Positions 54,140 through 64,000 of a stretch of 64,000 bases of DNA are shown in pieces. The position numbers and the translations under genes were made by a program. Source of the DNA: Achatina immaculata (taxonomy: Eukaryota > Mollusca > Gastropoda > Stylommatophora > Achatinidae). The stretch lies in assembly GCA_009760885.1 (NCBI GenBank), contig CM019716.1, positions 10,982,438 to 11,046,437 of the forward strand, written 5' to 3'. The notes under the pieces were generated by a model. It worked only from the letters and a program-made list of their open reading frames with translations. It ran no database searches and was not told the origin of the DNA. The number at the start of each line of letters is the position of its first letter. The stretch's first letter is position 1.

Positions 54140-54290
54140 CGCTCAGAGATATATTCAGATCGAGACATCCTGGGATATATTCAAATCGAGACATCATCAT
54201 CATCATCATCAGGTGCCGTGCATCCTGTGATATATTCAAATCGAGACATCCTGGGATATATTCAAATCGAGGCATCCTGGGATACTATCT
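54140..54290. repeat. 26-bp repeat, about 5 copies, interrupted
   Basis: The unit is 'gatatattcaaatcgagaca' + 'tcctgg'. An insertion of roughly 27 bases splits one unit at about 54195. Confidence 0.9.
54195..54221 (-). mobile_element. Ultra-truncated LINE family beta 3' tip
   Basis: The minus strand reads 'gcacggcacctgatgatgat' plus further GAT, identical to the last ~25 bases of the beta LINE at 12514-12538. It interrupts a unit of a 26-bp array, with 'atc' repeated on both sides. Confidence 0.7.
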
Positions 54291-54784
54291 GTATCAATAT
54301 CTCCAGGTTCCTGTGATGTGTGCAAGAAGCTTGGAACTATCCACCAGGATAATGACACAGATAAATGAGGTTGATTGATTTTAACCTTATCTGTTGGACG
54401 TTTGACTTATAGTTGTGGACAAAGATTCACACAGTCATGCAAGCCATAACAGCGCTTTGTGACAGCAAGGGTATCTCAAGTGCTGTCTGTTACCAGTGCT
54501 GTCTACAGATAGGCTTATCAGAATTTCCAGAAGTAAAATAAAATATAATCTTTCAATGAATGCGTTGTCAGTGAGAGAACATTAGCCATGTTTAGAAATT
54601 ACTTGACAGATTTGAGTAAATCGGTCAGTCATGGCTGCTGATGGTGCAAAAAATAACAACTCTGTTAAATACTTTTCTTCATTCTTTCTTTCTCCTCTGC
54701 GTTCTCTTGTGTCTGTTTTTCTTTGTTGATTTCTTCTCTTTATCTTGATCTCCTTCCTTCTGTCCGTCTAGGTTTTATATCTGA
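54291..54784. other. Unique spacer
   Basis: Nothing recognised. Confidence 0.4.
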
Positions 54785-55025
54785 TATTTTGTATATGTAT
54801 TAGTGTTTATATACGTGTTTAATGTTTATGTAAGTGATATCTTGTATTTGTATTAATGTTTTTGTAAATGATGCTTTGCATTTGTATTAGTGTTTACATA
54901 AATGATATTTTGTATTTGTATTAGTGTTTATGTAAATGATATTCTGTATTTGTATTAGTGTTTATGTAAATAATATTTTATAACTACGAGTGTTTATATA
55001 AGTGTTTAATGTTTATGCAAATGAT
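54785..55025. repeat. 34-bp repeat, about 7 degenerate copies
   Basis: Units contain 'tgtttatgtaaatgatattt' and 'tgtatttgtattag'. Confidence 0.9.
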
Positions 55026-55039
55026 ATTTTCTACCTTAA

Positions 55040-55270
55040 ATAGGAATGTCTGGCAACATGTAATAAGAGGACAGCTAAGATCATGAACTAGGAATGTCTG
55101 GCAACATGTAATAAGAGGACAGCTAAGATCATGAACTAGGAATGTTTGGCAACATGTAATAAGAGGACAGCTAAGATCATGAACTAGGAATGTTTGGCAA
55201 CATGTAATAAGAGGACAGTTAAGATCATGAACTAGGAATGTTTGGCAACAAGTAATAAAAACCAAGCTTA
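55040..55270. repeat. 48-bp minisatellite, about 4.8 copies
   Basis: Units contain 'aggaatgtctggcaacatgt' and 'aataagaggacagctaagat'. Confidence 0.96.
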
Positions 55271-55339
55271 ATAATAATTAGAAGGAAAAGACAACCAACA
55301 GTTACTGGTTATACAAAGAGGGAAAAAAGATGATGATGA

Positions 55340-55520
55340 GGTAGGGGAGAATGAGACAAAGAAGGGAAGAAGAAATGAGAAACAGAGGAAGACCAGGAGA
55401 GAAGGCCTTGAACAGTCTTAACGCGGTATCTTGATAAATAATCGCCATCTGGGAAATATGAAGGAAGAAATCTGGAGATGCGTGGCAGCCATCCTTCGCC
55501 AGCAAGGCACATGATGACGA
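55340..55520 (+). pseudogene. LINE C-terminal relic
   Basis: Plus-strand codons spell 'RNRGRPGEKALNSLNA', then after stops/frameshifts 'WRCVAAILRQQGT' and a stop followed by 'tgatgacgatg'. The RGRP...L and terminal -GT-stop pattern, with a GAT-like tail, matches beta-like LINE C-termini, but it is a different, more diverged member. Confidence 0.55.
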
Positions 55521-55529
55521 TGTGAAGGA

Positions 55530-56290
55530 CAAGCTGTAAGGTGGAAGGGGCTGGTGATTTAAGAAGTTGGGGGGGGGGGGGGTGTGGCTGGGAGAGATTT
55601 AGGAAAATGTCTGTCAAGGCTGAATGAAAAGAACTTGGTCAAGAATCAGCCAGTGGATGCATGGCTTGTGCTAATTGCAAAGTTATTTCTGTGACGCTGA
55701 TACAAAAAAGGCCTCCTAATTTCTGCATAAATAAACTTATCTATAAAACTATCATAAAAAAAAACTTTTGACATTTTTTTTATAACAAGACACGTGGTGT
55801 AAACAAGTTGTTTCCTCGTTCACTATCTTCACTGACACCTGCAACATGCATGGTTCATCTCATGCGCCAGCTTTGTTCAGCCTGACCTGACCTATTTGCA
55901 TAAATTAACTCACATCGTGGCCCGCATTTGTAGGGCCAAACTGTAGACAACAGTTTGTTTACCCCATCAGCTGATACTAGTTTGTGTCGAGCGCGCAGGA
56001 CAGAGGGCGGGGCACTTGTGTAACAGTCATCTCTATCTTGTAGAAGTCCAACAAACCTGGGTTTACCAAACATTTAGCTTCTCCGACACGTGCAGGTGGT
56101 GGTGGTGGTGGTGGTGATTGGGATATGGTGTAGTGGCCTCGCTGACTGCATTCAGGTGTAAATAAAATGCTGATGTGCCACATGTGCAGCATGCCATGGT
56201 ATTTGTTAAACTCGCTCTCATCATTCGCTTAGCTTCATGAATGTTCAGTACTGTAGTGTCACACACTTCACATTATTAGGTCTAGATTTT
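55530..56290. other. Unique region with G-run and (GGT)n
   Basis: G homopolymer at 55569-55582 and (GGT)n at 56096-56115. No supported gene. Confidence 0.45.
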
Positions 56291-56294
56291 CTAG

Positions 56295-56870
56295 ATGCTG
56301 GCACAGCCTCACTGTGCCCTGGCTAGATGTGGCGCCTAGGCTCAGCCTCGCTGTGTCCTGACTAGATGTGGCGCCCAGGCTCAGCCTCACTGTCATGACT
56401 AGATGTGGCGCCCAGGCTCAGCCTCGCTGTGTCCTGACTAGATGTGGCGCCTAGGCTCAGCCTCGCTGTGTCCTGACTAGATGTGGCGCCCAGGCTCAGC
56501 CTCGCTGTGTCCTGACTAGATGTGGCGCCCAGGCTCAGCCTCGCTGTGTCCTGACTAGATGTGGCGCCTAGGCTCAGCCTCGCTGTGTCCTGACTAGATG
56601 TGGCGCCCAGGCTCAGCCTCACTGTGTCCTGGCTAGATGTGGCGCCCAGGCTCAGCCTCACTGTGTCCTGGCTAGATGTGGCGCCCAGGCTCAGCCTCAC
56701 TGTGTATTGGCTAGATGTGGCGCCCAGGCTCAGCCTCACTGTGTCCTGGCTAGATGTGGCGCCCGGGTTCAGCCTCACTGTGTCCTGACTAGATGTGGCG
56801 CCTAGGCTTAGCCTCACTGTGCCCTGGGTAGATGTGGCGCCTAGGCTCAACCTTACTGTTGTGTAAGGCT
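56295..56870. repeat. 39-bp minisatellite, about 15 copies
   Basis: Units contain 'gactagatgtggcgcccagg' and 'ctcagcctcgctgtgtcct'. The thirteen-codon period leaves a minus-strand frame open (ARLSLGATSSQDT repeats), not considered coding. GC-rich relative to neighbours. Confidence 0.96.
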
Positions 56871-56914
56871 CGGCTTTACTGTAATTACCAGGCACTATCT
56901 TCGCTGTGGTGTAG

Positions 56915-57410
56915 CCGGGGCCTAATACTCAGACTAGCCGGGGCCTAATACTCAGGCTAGCCGGGGCCTAATACTCAGACTAGTCGGGGCCTAATACTCA
57001 GACTAGCTGGGGCCTAATACTCAGACTAGCCGGGGCCTAATATTCAGACTAGCTGGGGCCTAATACTCAGACTTACTGTGGTGTAGCCGGGGCCTAATAC
57101 TTAGACTAGTCGGGGCCTAATACTTAGACTAGTCGGGGCCTAATACTCAGACTAGCTGGGGCCTAATACTCAGACTAGCCGGGGCCTAATACTCAGACTT
57201 ACTGTGGTGTAGCCGGGGCCTAATACTTAGACTAGTCGGGGCCTAATACTTAGACTAGTCGGGGCCTAATACTCAGACTAGCTGGGGCCTAATACTCAGA
57301 CTAGTCGGGGCCTAATACTCAGACTTACTGTGGTGTAGCCGGGGCCTAATACTCAGGCTTACTGTGGTGTAACTGGGGCCTAATACTCAGACTTACTGTG
57401 GTGCCCAGGC
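56915..57410. repeat. 23-bp minisatellite with higher-order unit
   Basis: Units are 'agccggggcctaatactcag' + 'act'; every five or six units a variant ends 'ttactgtggtgt' (57070, 57198, 57325, 57360), giving a super-unit of about 127 bp. Confidence 0.95.
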
Positions 57411-57721
57411 AAGCCTATCTCTATTGGTTAACACGAGTGACAGGTCTCTGTTTCTCAGCCAGGTAGACTGGAACTGGCCAGGAGCTTGTTGTACGCTCTG
57501 CTTCTGTTGTCACGTAAACCCAGCACCAAACAACAACTGGACAATGTTGATAGATTCACGAAAGAAATAACACATCTATAACTTTACATTCTGTTATTGT
57601 TTCAGGTTTAAGCATCTGTACCTGGGATATTCTTTGTTTTCAGGATCTGAAAGATTTGGGCAGAGGAGGGAATGTACAACCTGGCACATCATTGACTTAC
57701 TCTGACAGGGGCACTGTCTCT
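57411..57721. other. Unique spacer
   Basis: Nothing recognised. Confidence 0.4.
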
Positions 57722-58047
57722 ACTCAGTTGTTGGTGCTTGCTACTTTGTTTATATGTCAGTTGTTGGTGCTTGCTACTTTGTTTATATGTCAGTTGTTGG
57801 TGCTTGCTACTTTGTTTATATGTCAGTTGTTGGTGCTTGCTACTTTGTTTATATGTCAGTTGTTGGTGCTTGCTACTTTGTTTATATGTCAGTTGTTGGT
57901 GCTTGCTACTTTGTTTATATGTCAGTTGTTGGTGCTTGCTACTTTGCTTATATGTCAGTTGTTGGTGCTTGCTACTTTGTTTATATGTCAGTTGTTGGTG
58001 CTTGCTACTTTGTTTATATGTCAGTTGTTGGTGCTTGCTACTTCCTG
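57722..58047. repeat. 33-bp minisatellite, about 9.8 near-perfect copies
   Basis: The unit is 'cagttgttggtgcttgctac' + 'tttgtttatatgt', with a single t/c change in one copy. The eleven-codon period keeps four frames open. Confidence 0.97.
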
Positions 58048-59050
58048 CAGGACTGAGATCTGCCTGCACCTGCCCACTAGATTAACCGAAGGACTACACC
58101 GACCTTCCCAAACTTGTGGCTTCACACACACACACACACAGAGCTGACTAAAAGCACAGCCTCTTACAGCCTTATATCATCACCTTATCAACTGCCCTGT
58201 TTCTCGCTCTGTGCTTGGTACAAAGATCAAACTCGACCCTGGACTTTGTACCCAAACATTATCACTTTCAAACTAAAACTTGACATAAAACAGGCCAGAA
58301 GTGAGCTATCATGTGTGCAGATATCGATATCACGATCGGTGCGGACACACACAACATGTTGATGTGGGTCATTACATATACTGATGTAAGCAAACTGTGA
58401 CATAAATGCAACATTATGTGGATCTTGTTTTATGACTCTTCTCTCGTGGCTGGCCTCATCTGTTGCTAGAAAACAACTTTCATGTCCGGACACGTGGCAG
58501 GGTTGCCAGTGCTGACGTGAAACTCTTCAGCTTGCCATGTTTTGTGAGAAGTGTATACAATATGCACCGGCAACCCTTTTCTCTTCTGCGGGCCTTTTTT
58601 GCCATCTTCACGCGGGCCACACGCTTTACAACGTGAAAAGAAAAATACGCATGCACACACACACACTCTGTAAATTTGAGTAAAGTTTGTGAGAAACGAG
58701 CTTCAAAAATGTGTACTAAATGTTCAAGATCTGCTGTAACAGATGTTGTCTTAACTCTGAAGTTGTTTGCTAAAATCACAGCCTTCGTTTTGTTATAGGC
58801 ATTACGAATTTCTGTTCACATCTGTAGGTACATTCAAAGATTTAATATAAAATTAGTGTTTACTACATTTGTAGTAAGTTATACAGTGTTTTAAAGAAAC
58901 TGTTTAGACTGGCTGTTGCAGGACGCCATGTGAACCACAAGTTAGCCACATGTATATTTCACTGATGATGTACTGAGAAAAAAGTAACAGCTAGAACAAG
59001 CACATGGCTCACGTAAAGAAGAAAAGATATTTTATCTTCACAAGACAAAA
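58048..59050. other. Unique gene-free region
   Basis: A (CA)n of about 16 bases lies at 58125. No frame with family resemblance. Confidence 0.45.
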
Positions 59051-59055
59051 CACTT

Positions 59056-59185
59056 TAGATGTGACAGATAAACAGTACGACAATTAGATGTGACAGACAA
59101 ATAGTCAGACAATAAATGACTGTGACTTGAACCACAGGCTTCTGTAGGATAAGCGGCCACCTAGCCTCAAGATGACAATGCACAT
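59056..59185 (-). mobile_element. tRNA-like SINE fragment (minus strand)
   Basis: The minus strand has 'aggctaggtggc' (A-box-like) and 'tggttcaagtca' (B-box-like) about 35 bases apart, similar to 47060-47150. A duplicated 'gatgtgacagacaaatag' lies at its 3' side. Confidence 0.5.
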
Positions 59186-59329
59186 CTAAGAGGTAGTATT
59201 TCTTGAACAGATGCGAGATGGCCAATATGATAGTGCCAAACAATCTTGAAGCTGTTCATTCCAGTTCGAGTCTTATTTCTCACGTATAAAATGCCTTGTA
59301 TTTTTGGAAATAATCCACAGAAAAACAGG

Positions 59330-59655
59330 AATTAATAATGATCGAGCTTACGGTCCCATATGAAACTAGAATAGAGGAACAGCATTTATTCAAATGTGAG
59401 AAGTACAATGATCTGGTCAAGCAACTGAGGCAGGGGGCAGGAGTCAGGGCAAAAGTGATAGCTGTAGAAGTGGGAGCAAGAGGGTTCGTAGCAACATCAG
59501 CATATGACCTATGTAAGCAACTGGGCATAAAGGGACAAGCAAGAGCCTGAGAAGCCTTTCAGAAACAGTAGAAAAGGCCTCATGCTGGCTGCGGAGTATG
59601 CGAAACAAGCATTGGGAACATAAGTAATTTCATTTGCCACAACCAATACCAGTTC
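59330..59655 (+). pseudogene. LINE family zeta RT C-terminus
   Basis: The frame from 59338 reads IELTVPYETRIEEQHLFKCE, KVIAVEVGARGFVATSAYD and CKQLGIKGQ. After a frame change come 'RSLSETVEKASCWLRSMRN' and a stop. The TVPYE...EVGARGF pattern is the conserved tail of a distinct LINE group, different from the RGRP-type tails nearby. No polymerase motifs are present. Confidence 0.8.
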
Positions 59656-59743
59656 GTAGAAAAGGCCTCATGCTGGCTGCGGAGTATGCGAAACAAGCAT
59701 TGGGAACATAAGTAATTTCATTTGCCACAACCAATACCAGTTC
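59568..59743. repeat. Perfect 88-bp tandem duplication
   Basis: 59568-59655 and 59656-59743 appear identical base for base. It covers the last coding residues and stop of the zeta fragment plus about 35 bases of 3' sequence. Confidence 0.95.
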
Positions 59744-59745
59744 TC

Positions 59746-59832
59746 CATAGCTAAATCGCTAAAGACGCACTTCAAAAAGTGCAGTGCCAACTGGAAGACC
59801 ATGGGTTCGATCCCGGGACCGGAAGAAAAAAA
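59746..59832 (+). mobile_element. tRNA-derived SINE head
   Basis: 'tagctaaatcg' (A-box) and 'gggttcgatccc' (near-perfect B-box) are about 50 bases apart. The D-arm and acceptor stem do not pair, so it is a tRNA-like promoter, not a functional tRNA gene. An A-rich stretch follows. It abuts the 88-bp duplication. Confidence 0.65.
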
Positions 59833-60002
59833 GCAACAACTCACAAGACCTCTGGGAGTCATGACCCAGAGGGGCCCACCCCCCTTAGAGTGTCAGGAGT
59901 TTAAAGGGCCGAAACACTTGTCTGAGGGGGGGTACTTCCTCTGATGATCTGAAGGAGTTTTGTTCCGCTCTCTACGGTAGAGAGTTTCCTGCGTACACCA
60001 CC

Positions 60003-60478
60003 GTGCTATGTTACTTTACTAACCATAAACCACCATGCCCTGTCACTTTACTAACCATACAGCACCACATGCTTTGTCACTTTACTAACCATACAGCACC
60101 ACATGCTTTGTCACTTTACTAACCATACAGCACAACATGCTCTGTCACTTTACTAACCATACAGCACCATGCTGTCACTTTATTAACCATACAGCACCAC
60201 ATGCTTTGTCACTTTACTACCCATACAGCACCACATGCTTTGTCACTTTACTAACCATACAGCACCACATGCTTTGTCACTTTACTAACCATACAGCACA
60301 ACATGCTCTGTCACTTTACTAACCATACAGCACCATGCTCTGTCACTTTACTAACCATACAGCACCACATGCTCTGTCACTTTACTAACCATACAGCACC
60401 ACATGCTCTGTCACTTTACTAACCATACAGCACCACATGTTCCGTCACTTTACTAATAATATACCACCATGCTCTGTC
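60003..60478. repeat. 34-bp minisatellite, part 1 (about 14 copies)
   Basis: Units contain 'cactttactaaccatacagc' and 'accacatgctttgt'. The same array resumes at 61225-61400 and 62085-62160, interrupted by LINE insertions. Confidence 0.95.
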
Positions 60479-60479
60479 A

Positions 60480-61222
60480 AGTATGTTCGTTGTTCTGTCT
60501 GCCTATCTGTCTATGTGTGTAAAAGCTTATTAGTGACAAAGATCAAGCACAAACAACTAACCAGCACAAATGTATCAAAATACCGCCTCTTAAGAACAGG
60601 TCCTCCCATCAACAAAGCCAAGTTGGTACATCAAATTCTTTCACAGCATGCTTCGGCTTATCTATGGAGCCTGTTTAAATTTAGCCCAAAGTGCAGCCAA
60701 CGTTTAAACAACATATGTCTTCCAAAACCTAGACTTGACCTTTACAAGAAAAGCTTTAGTTATTCTGCTGCTCATCTCCAGAATACCCTCCTATCCTGTA
60801 TAAAAAATATAAACTATACTCCTTCCTACAACTACAAACTTTTCCAATGTCTATTTGATGTCGACTACATGCATCCATGAATCATAAAACTTAAAAGTTA
60901 TTTTAGACAGCTCTTACAGACACTGAATTCAGTTAATGTTTATTCTAAATAGTATTGAAATTTTTGTTTAGCAGTCATTTATATATGTATGTAGTTAATT
61001 TCTGTAGTGAGTGCATGGATAAGAATGAGACATAAATGTTATATTTTATTTTATGTCTCTCAGTTTTCCAATGTTAATTATGTTTGTTAAATGAACAGCA
61101 TATTTGTAGAATGTCTGGAACAGAGTGAAAGATGTATGATAAAGGGCAAATGTCAGACGGGCCTGTGTGCTCAATTCTTAACTCTTTTGAAATAAAGGTC
61201 AATCAATCAATTAATCACTAAC
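60480..61222 (+). mobile_element. LINE family alpha-related 3' end (copy 5)
   Basis: The frame around 60590-60880 (INKAKLVHQILSQHASAYLW, then LPKPRLDLYKKSF and FDVDYMHP) parallels the alpha RT C-terminus. The 3' untranslated region ends like copies 1 and 4 ('agtgaaagatgtatgataaa', 'ctcaattctta', 'gaaataaag') in (AATC)n. More diverged than copies 2-4. It is inserted within the 34-bp array. Confidence 0.82.
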
Positions 61223-61224
61223 CT

Positions 61225-61402
61225 ATCCATATAACAGCATGCTCTGTCACTTTACTAACCATACAACACTGTGTTCTGTCATTTTACTAACCATACAACA
61301 CTGTGATCTGTCATTTTACTAACCATACAACACTTTGCTCACTCTGTCACTTTACTAACTATACAACATTGTGCTCTGTCACTTTACGAACCACATAACC
61401 AG
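61225..61402. repeat. 34-bp minisatellite, part 2
   Basis: Five diverged units with 'ttactaaccatacaacact' after the LINE insertion. Confidence 0.88.
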
Positions 61403-61554
61403 TGATCCTGTTAACTGGCAATTACAGATAAACTACTGATTAAAAACAAGAAAAATAGAAAATTTTGGAGGTCGCCGGTTACTGTAACCAGTTCATATTA
61501 TAAAAAAACCGTGAAAAAGCAACCAGCGAAATTGGTTGGAGGATATCAGGGCCA

Positions 61555-61985
61555 AGAGGTTGATGATGAAGAAGAATCAACAACAAGAAAAAAATCACAC
61601 AAACATTTAATTCATGCTGGTTTCTGTAAAGTATGTTTACATTTACATAAATAAAGTATAAAGTACCAAATGTGAGAAAACCTGTATTTCTGAAAGTCAT
61701 TCATTTGCATGTCCCTTGCGGAACTTTGCCTCCCAAACAGCACTCCTGTAGGCCTCTCGGTTGTGAGCAAGATGGCCTGCTGCTGTTGCATCCATTTCCA
61801 GATCGTCAACGATGTCTTGCAGCCATCTTCGTCTTGGTCTTCCTCTTTTTCTTTTTCCCATTATGTATCCTTCCAATACGGTCTTCTCTAAATTATCATG
61901 ACGTTTAATGTGTCCAAAATATTTCAGTTTTCTCTCTTTACTAGCCAGCCTTCTTCAATATTAAGCTCTTGTAGTATAGATATAT
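61555..61985 (-). pseudogene. LINE family epsilon C-terminus (minus strand)
   Basis: The minus strand reads KYFGHIKRHDNLEKTVLEGY, KRKRGRPRRRWLQDIVDDLE and HNREAYRSAVWEAKFRKGH, then a stop. This is the C-terminal domain of a beta/gamma-like non-LTR RT. The 3' region with GAA/GAT triplets continues to about 61555. The polymerase is absent. It is the only LINE with coding remnants that I place on the minus strand. Confidence 0.85.
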
Positions 61986-62084
61986 TTGTTCTTTTTTTGT
62001 GTTCTGAAAGTACTTCATGCAAAATGAAAAGTACAACCATACCGGTTTTTTAAAAAATCTTAGTGCGATCAATGCATATAACAC

Positions 62085-62160
62085 TGTGTTTTGTCAATTT
62101 ACTAACCATACAACATTTAGCTGTCACTTTAGTAACCATACAACATGATGCTCTGTCACA
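62085..62160. repeat. 34-bp minisatellite, part 3
   Basis: Two diverged units ('ttactaaccatacaacatt') after the second interruption. Confidence 0.8.
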
Positions 62161-62164
62161 TAGT

Positions 62165-62486
62165 TCATCCACGCACTGTCTCAGTACTGCTCCACAAAAC
62201 ATCCACACAGTCTCAGTACTGCTCCACACAACATCCACAGTCTCAGTACTGCTCCACAAAACATCCACACAGTCTCAGTGCTGCTCCACACAGCACATCC
62301 ACACAGTCTCAGTGCTGCTCCACACAGCACATCCACACACTGTCTCATTACTGCTCCACACAGCACATCCACATACTGTCTCAGTACTGCTCCACACAGC
62401 ACATCCACATACTGTCTCAGTACTGCTCCACACAGCACATCCACATACTGTCTCAGTACTGCTCCACACAGCACATCCACACACAA
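62165..62486. repeat. 33-36-bp minisatellite, about 9 copies
   Basis: Units contain 'tctcagtactgctccacaca' and 'gcacatccacac'. The length varies by small indels. Confidence 0.94.
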
Positions 62487-62730
62487 TTACCAAAAACACC
62501 AAGTGCAACAAGTTATATTAATTTTCAGGCATAATCACCAATTCATATGTTATGAATTCATACAAAAGCAGACATATGTGTAGCAACTCCTACACTATAC
62601 ATACATACATACACACACACACATCTATTACCAAAACAAAGACATGATGAACTTCGAAAAACCAGTATTAAACTAACAAATGAGATTTACTCAGCTTTCA
62701 CAGTAATAAGATCAACATATATCCCGTAAT
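62487..62730 (-). other. Probable 3' untranslated region of MRPL3
   Basis: AT-rich sequence directly downstream of the MRPL3 stop, with (ATAC)n/(AC)n at 62600-62625. I found no canonical minus-strand AATAAA here. Confidence 0.4.
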
Positions 62731-62976
62731 TCAAGATTTATGCTCTATCGATGGATCTGTAAACTGGAACAGATTGTCATCAAAAATCTCTTCTGGTATG
62801 GGCTCTGTCTCATCTTCGGGAAGCCAGGTTGGCATTGGTAACCCTCCCGCCTTCTCTTCTTGTATTCTCTTAGTTGGCAACGCAGTGTCACAAATCCTGG
62901 CAAACACATGAGGCAAACCAGCAACTGCAGAACCATGTACGTACAATATGTTGTACTTTGTATCAATTTTCCAAAT
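62731..62976 (-). CDS. MRPL3: Mitochondrial ribosomal protein L3, last coding exon (partial gene)
   Basis: The exon encodes 81 residues after the acceptor 'gctttacag|atttgg' (phase 0). It starts IWKIDTKYNILYVHGSAV, continues LPMPTWLPEDETEPIPEE and ends FDDNLFQFTDPSIEHKS. The WKI-TK-NI-YV-GS opening, the LP-PT--P acidic segment and the PE(E/D)--D-N--Q---PSI ending match the C-terminus of MRPL3 (uL3m), a large-subunit protein of the mitochondrial ribosome located near the peptidyl transferase centre. The uL3 fold itself is encoded by upstream exons, outside the window to the right. The intron between contains a plus-strand LINE. Identification is by remembered family sequence, without alignment. 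Confidence 0.82.
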   Translation of the reverse strand: MWKIDTKYNILYVHGSAVAGLPHVFARICDTALPTKRIQEEKAGGLPMPTWLPEDETEPIPEEIFDDNLFQFTDPSIEHKS

Positions 62977-63124
62977 CTGTAAAGCAAAAACAAGTTTTTA
63001 AAAAATCAGTCATACTTCTATTACCATCAAGTCATACAATTTATCTGACAGACCAATCAGCTTTATATTAATCTCATCACGTTGCGATAATGAAGAGAAG
63101 AACATTTTTTTTTGTTACCATTGA
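62977..63124 (-). other. MRPL3 intron segment
   Basis: AT-rich intron sequence adjoining the acceptor; no other feature. Confidence 0.5.
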
Positions 63125-64000
63125 TTAAACAGCACAAACTCCATTATCATTTGTACCAGAGCATACACCATGGAAAGAAGCAGATTATACACAAATAACT
63201 ATTCAGATTGAAGTGAAAGGTGTGCAGAATGGTGAGATGCAGAGCAGTCTTGTAAGATCAACAGCCACACTTAGTGTTCTAGATGATAAATATCCACGTG
63301 ACACCTGGATACGTGTGTATATAGACGGATCTGCACACAATGCCATAAAGAATGGAGGGGCAGGACCACATACTGAATATCCAAACAACATCACTGATAA
63401 GATTTCTATACCCACTGGAAAACAGTGCAACAACTTTGATGCAGAAGTTAGGGCAATTATTGCTGCAGTTGAAAAACTATCAGACTCCAGAATTGATACG
63501 TGGCCCGTAATAATTCTCACAGATGCAAGATCAGTACTGGAAGCTCTTCAGTGCAACAAACTACCAGACCTTGAGGATGCCGTGTCAAAAATTGGTGCTT
63601 ACAACACAGAGTCACCTTGCAATGGATTCCCTCCCACTGTGGGATACCAGGCAATGAGAAAGCTGACCACCTGGCCAAAGAGGGCACTGAAATGGATCAG
63701 CCTGACATACCAATCACCTATAATCAGAAGAAAAGCATGATAAAAACCTACAGGAAGTCACAAACACCACCACATGATGACTATCACATGCTAAACAGAA
63801 AAGAACAAGTCACCATTTTCCGTCTCCGAACAGGACGCAGTCGACTTCCTAAGTCATATGTATACAAAGTTTAAGGTTGGTACTACTAATCTGTGTACAT
63901 GTGCCCAGGTGCCCCAAACTGTGGAACATATCCTCCAGAACTGCACCAACTATGAGACACTGAGAAATAATTACTGGCCCAGTGAAACCACTAAAGAAGA
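63125..64000 (+). pseudogene. LINE family delta RNase H domain and zinc knuckle (frameshifted)
   Basis: The first frame (to about 63615) has WIRVYIDGSAHNAIKNGGAG (first Asp), FDAEVRAIIAAVEKL (Glu) and ILTDARSVLEAL (second Asp). After a frameshift comes QWIPSHCGIPGNEKADHLAK (last Asp), then MLNRKEQVTIFRLRTG. After a second shift near 63855 a C-C-H-C segment appears (LCTCAQVPQTVEHILQNC). These are ribonuclease H1-type catalytic residues in order, so the domain derives from an I/Jockey-type LINE with RNase H. The RT is missing (5'-truncated) and the element runs off the right edge. Confidence 0.88.

Noticed and set aside
59746..59832. Functional tRNA gene
   Set aside because: The B-box is excellent but the D-arm and acceptor stem do not pair and an A-rich extension follows; better explained as a SINE head.
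1..64000. A bacterial-type operon, defence system or phage
   Set aside because: Introns, LINEs, SINEs, mariner remnants and satellites show an animal nuclear genome; nothing prokaryotic is present.

Overview
The window is an animal nuclear genome segment, most likely from a mollusc (probably a gastropod). It has spliced genes with GT-AG introns, five or more degenerate LINE families, a mariner relic, tRNA-like SINE heads and about fifty tandem arrays. By reading alone I estimate that the arrays cover a little over a third of the sequence (roughly 24 kb). No operons, ribosome-binding sites or phage-like organisation are present. The organism call is inference from repeat style and gene structure.

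Host genes: (1) A complete minus-strand gene for GTP-dependent phosphoenolpyruvate carboxykinase runs from a TATA promoter near 26085 to a stop codon at 16834. It has nine coding exons whose splice phases all agree and which sum to 1998 nt (665 aa). Its introns hold minisatellites and microsatellites, including a CAG/CAA tract beginning about a dozen bases inside a donor site and a 35-unit GGTT tract. (2) The last coding exon of mitochondrial ribosomal protein L3 lies on the minus strand at 62731-62976. The rest of that gene lies beyond the right edge, past a plus-strand RNase H-type LINE sitting in its intron.

Layout: 1-5400 tandem arrays, with a mariner transposase relic (3340-4375) whose second-catalytic-Asp region has been amplified into a 59-bp minisatellite. 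5400-12540 LINE territory: family alpha tails, family gamma reverse transcriptase, family beta reverse transcriptase, and a 1657-bp TG...CA insertion that splits an older beta fragment. 12545-13480 arrays. 13500-26130 the PEPCK gene with a probable long AT-rich 3' untranslated region. 26130-43910 mostly arrays of 17 to 43 bp units, two of them broken by TSD-flanked copies of the same retroposon in opposite orientation. 43980-49380 two family-alpha LINEs bracketed by (CT)n tracts, a family-beta 3' end and a tRNA-like SINE. 49800-62490 more arrays with scattered LINE and SINE fragments. 62500-64000 the MRPL3 exon and the RNase H LINE.

The main biological theme is interaction between mobile elements and tandem repeats. 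A transposase motif became a satellite; retroposons landed inside satellites; one LINE family sits between CT microsatellites, in the same orientation each time; a few dozen bases of a LINE 3' tip lie inside a 26-bp array; and several arrays show higher-order periods of 290 to 413 bp. Very many long open frames in the window are repeat translations and are not annotated as genes. LINE family names alpha to zeta are local labels, not database names.
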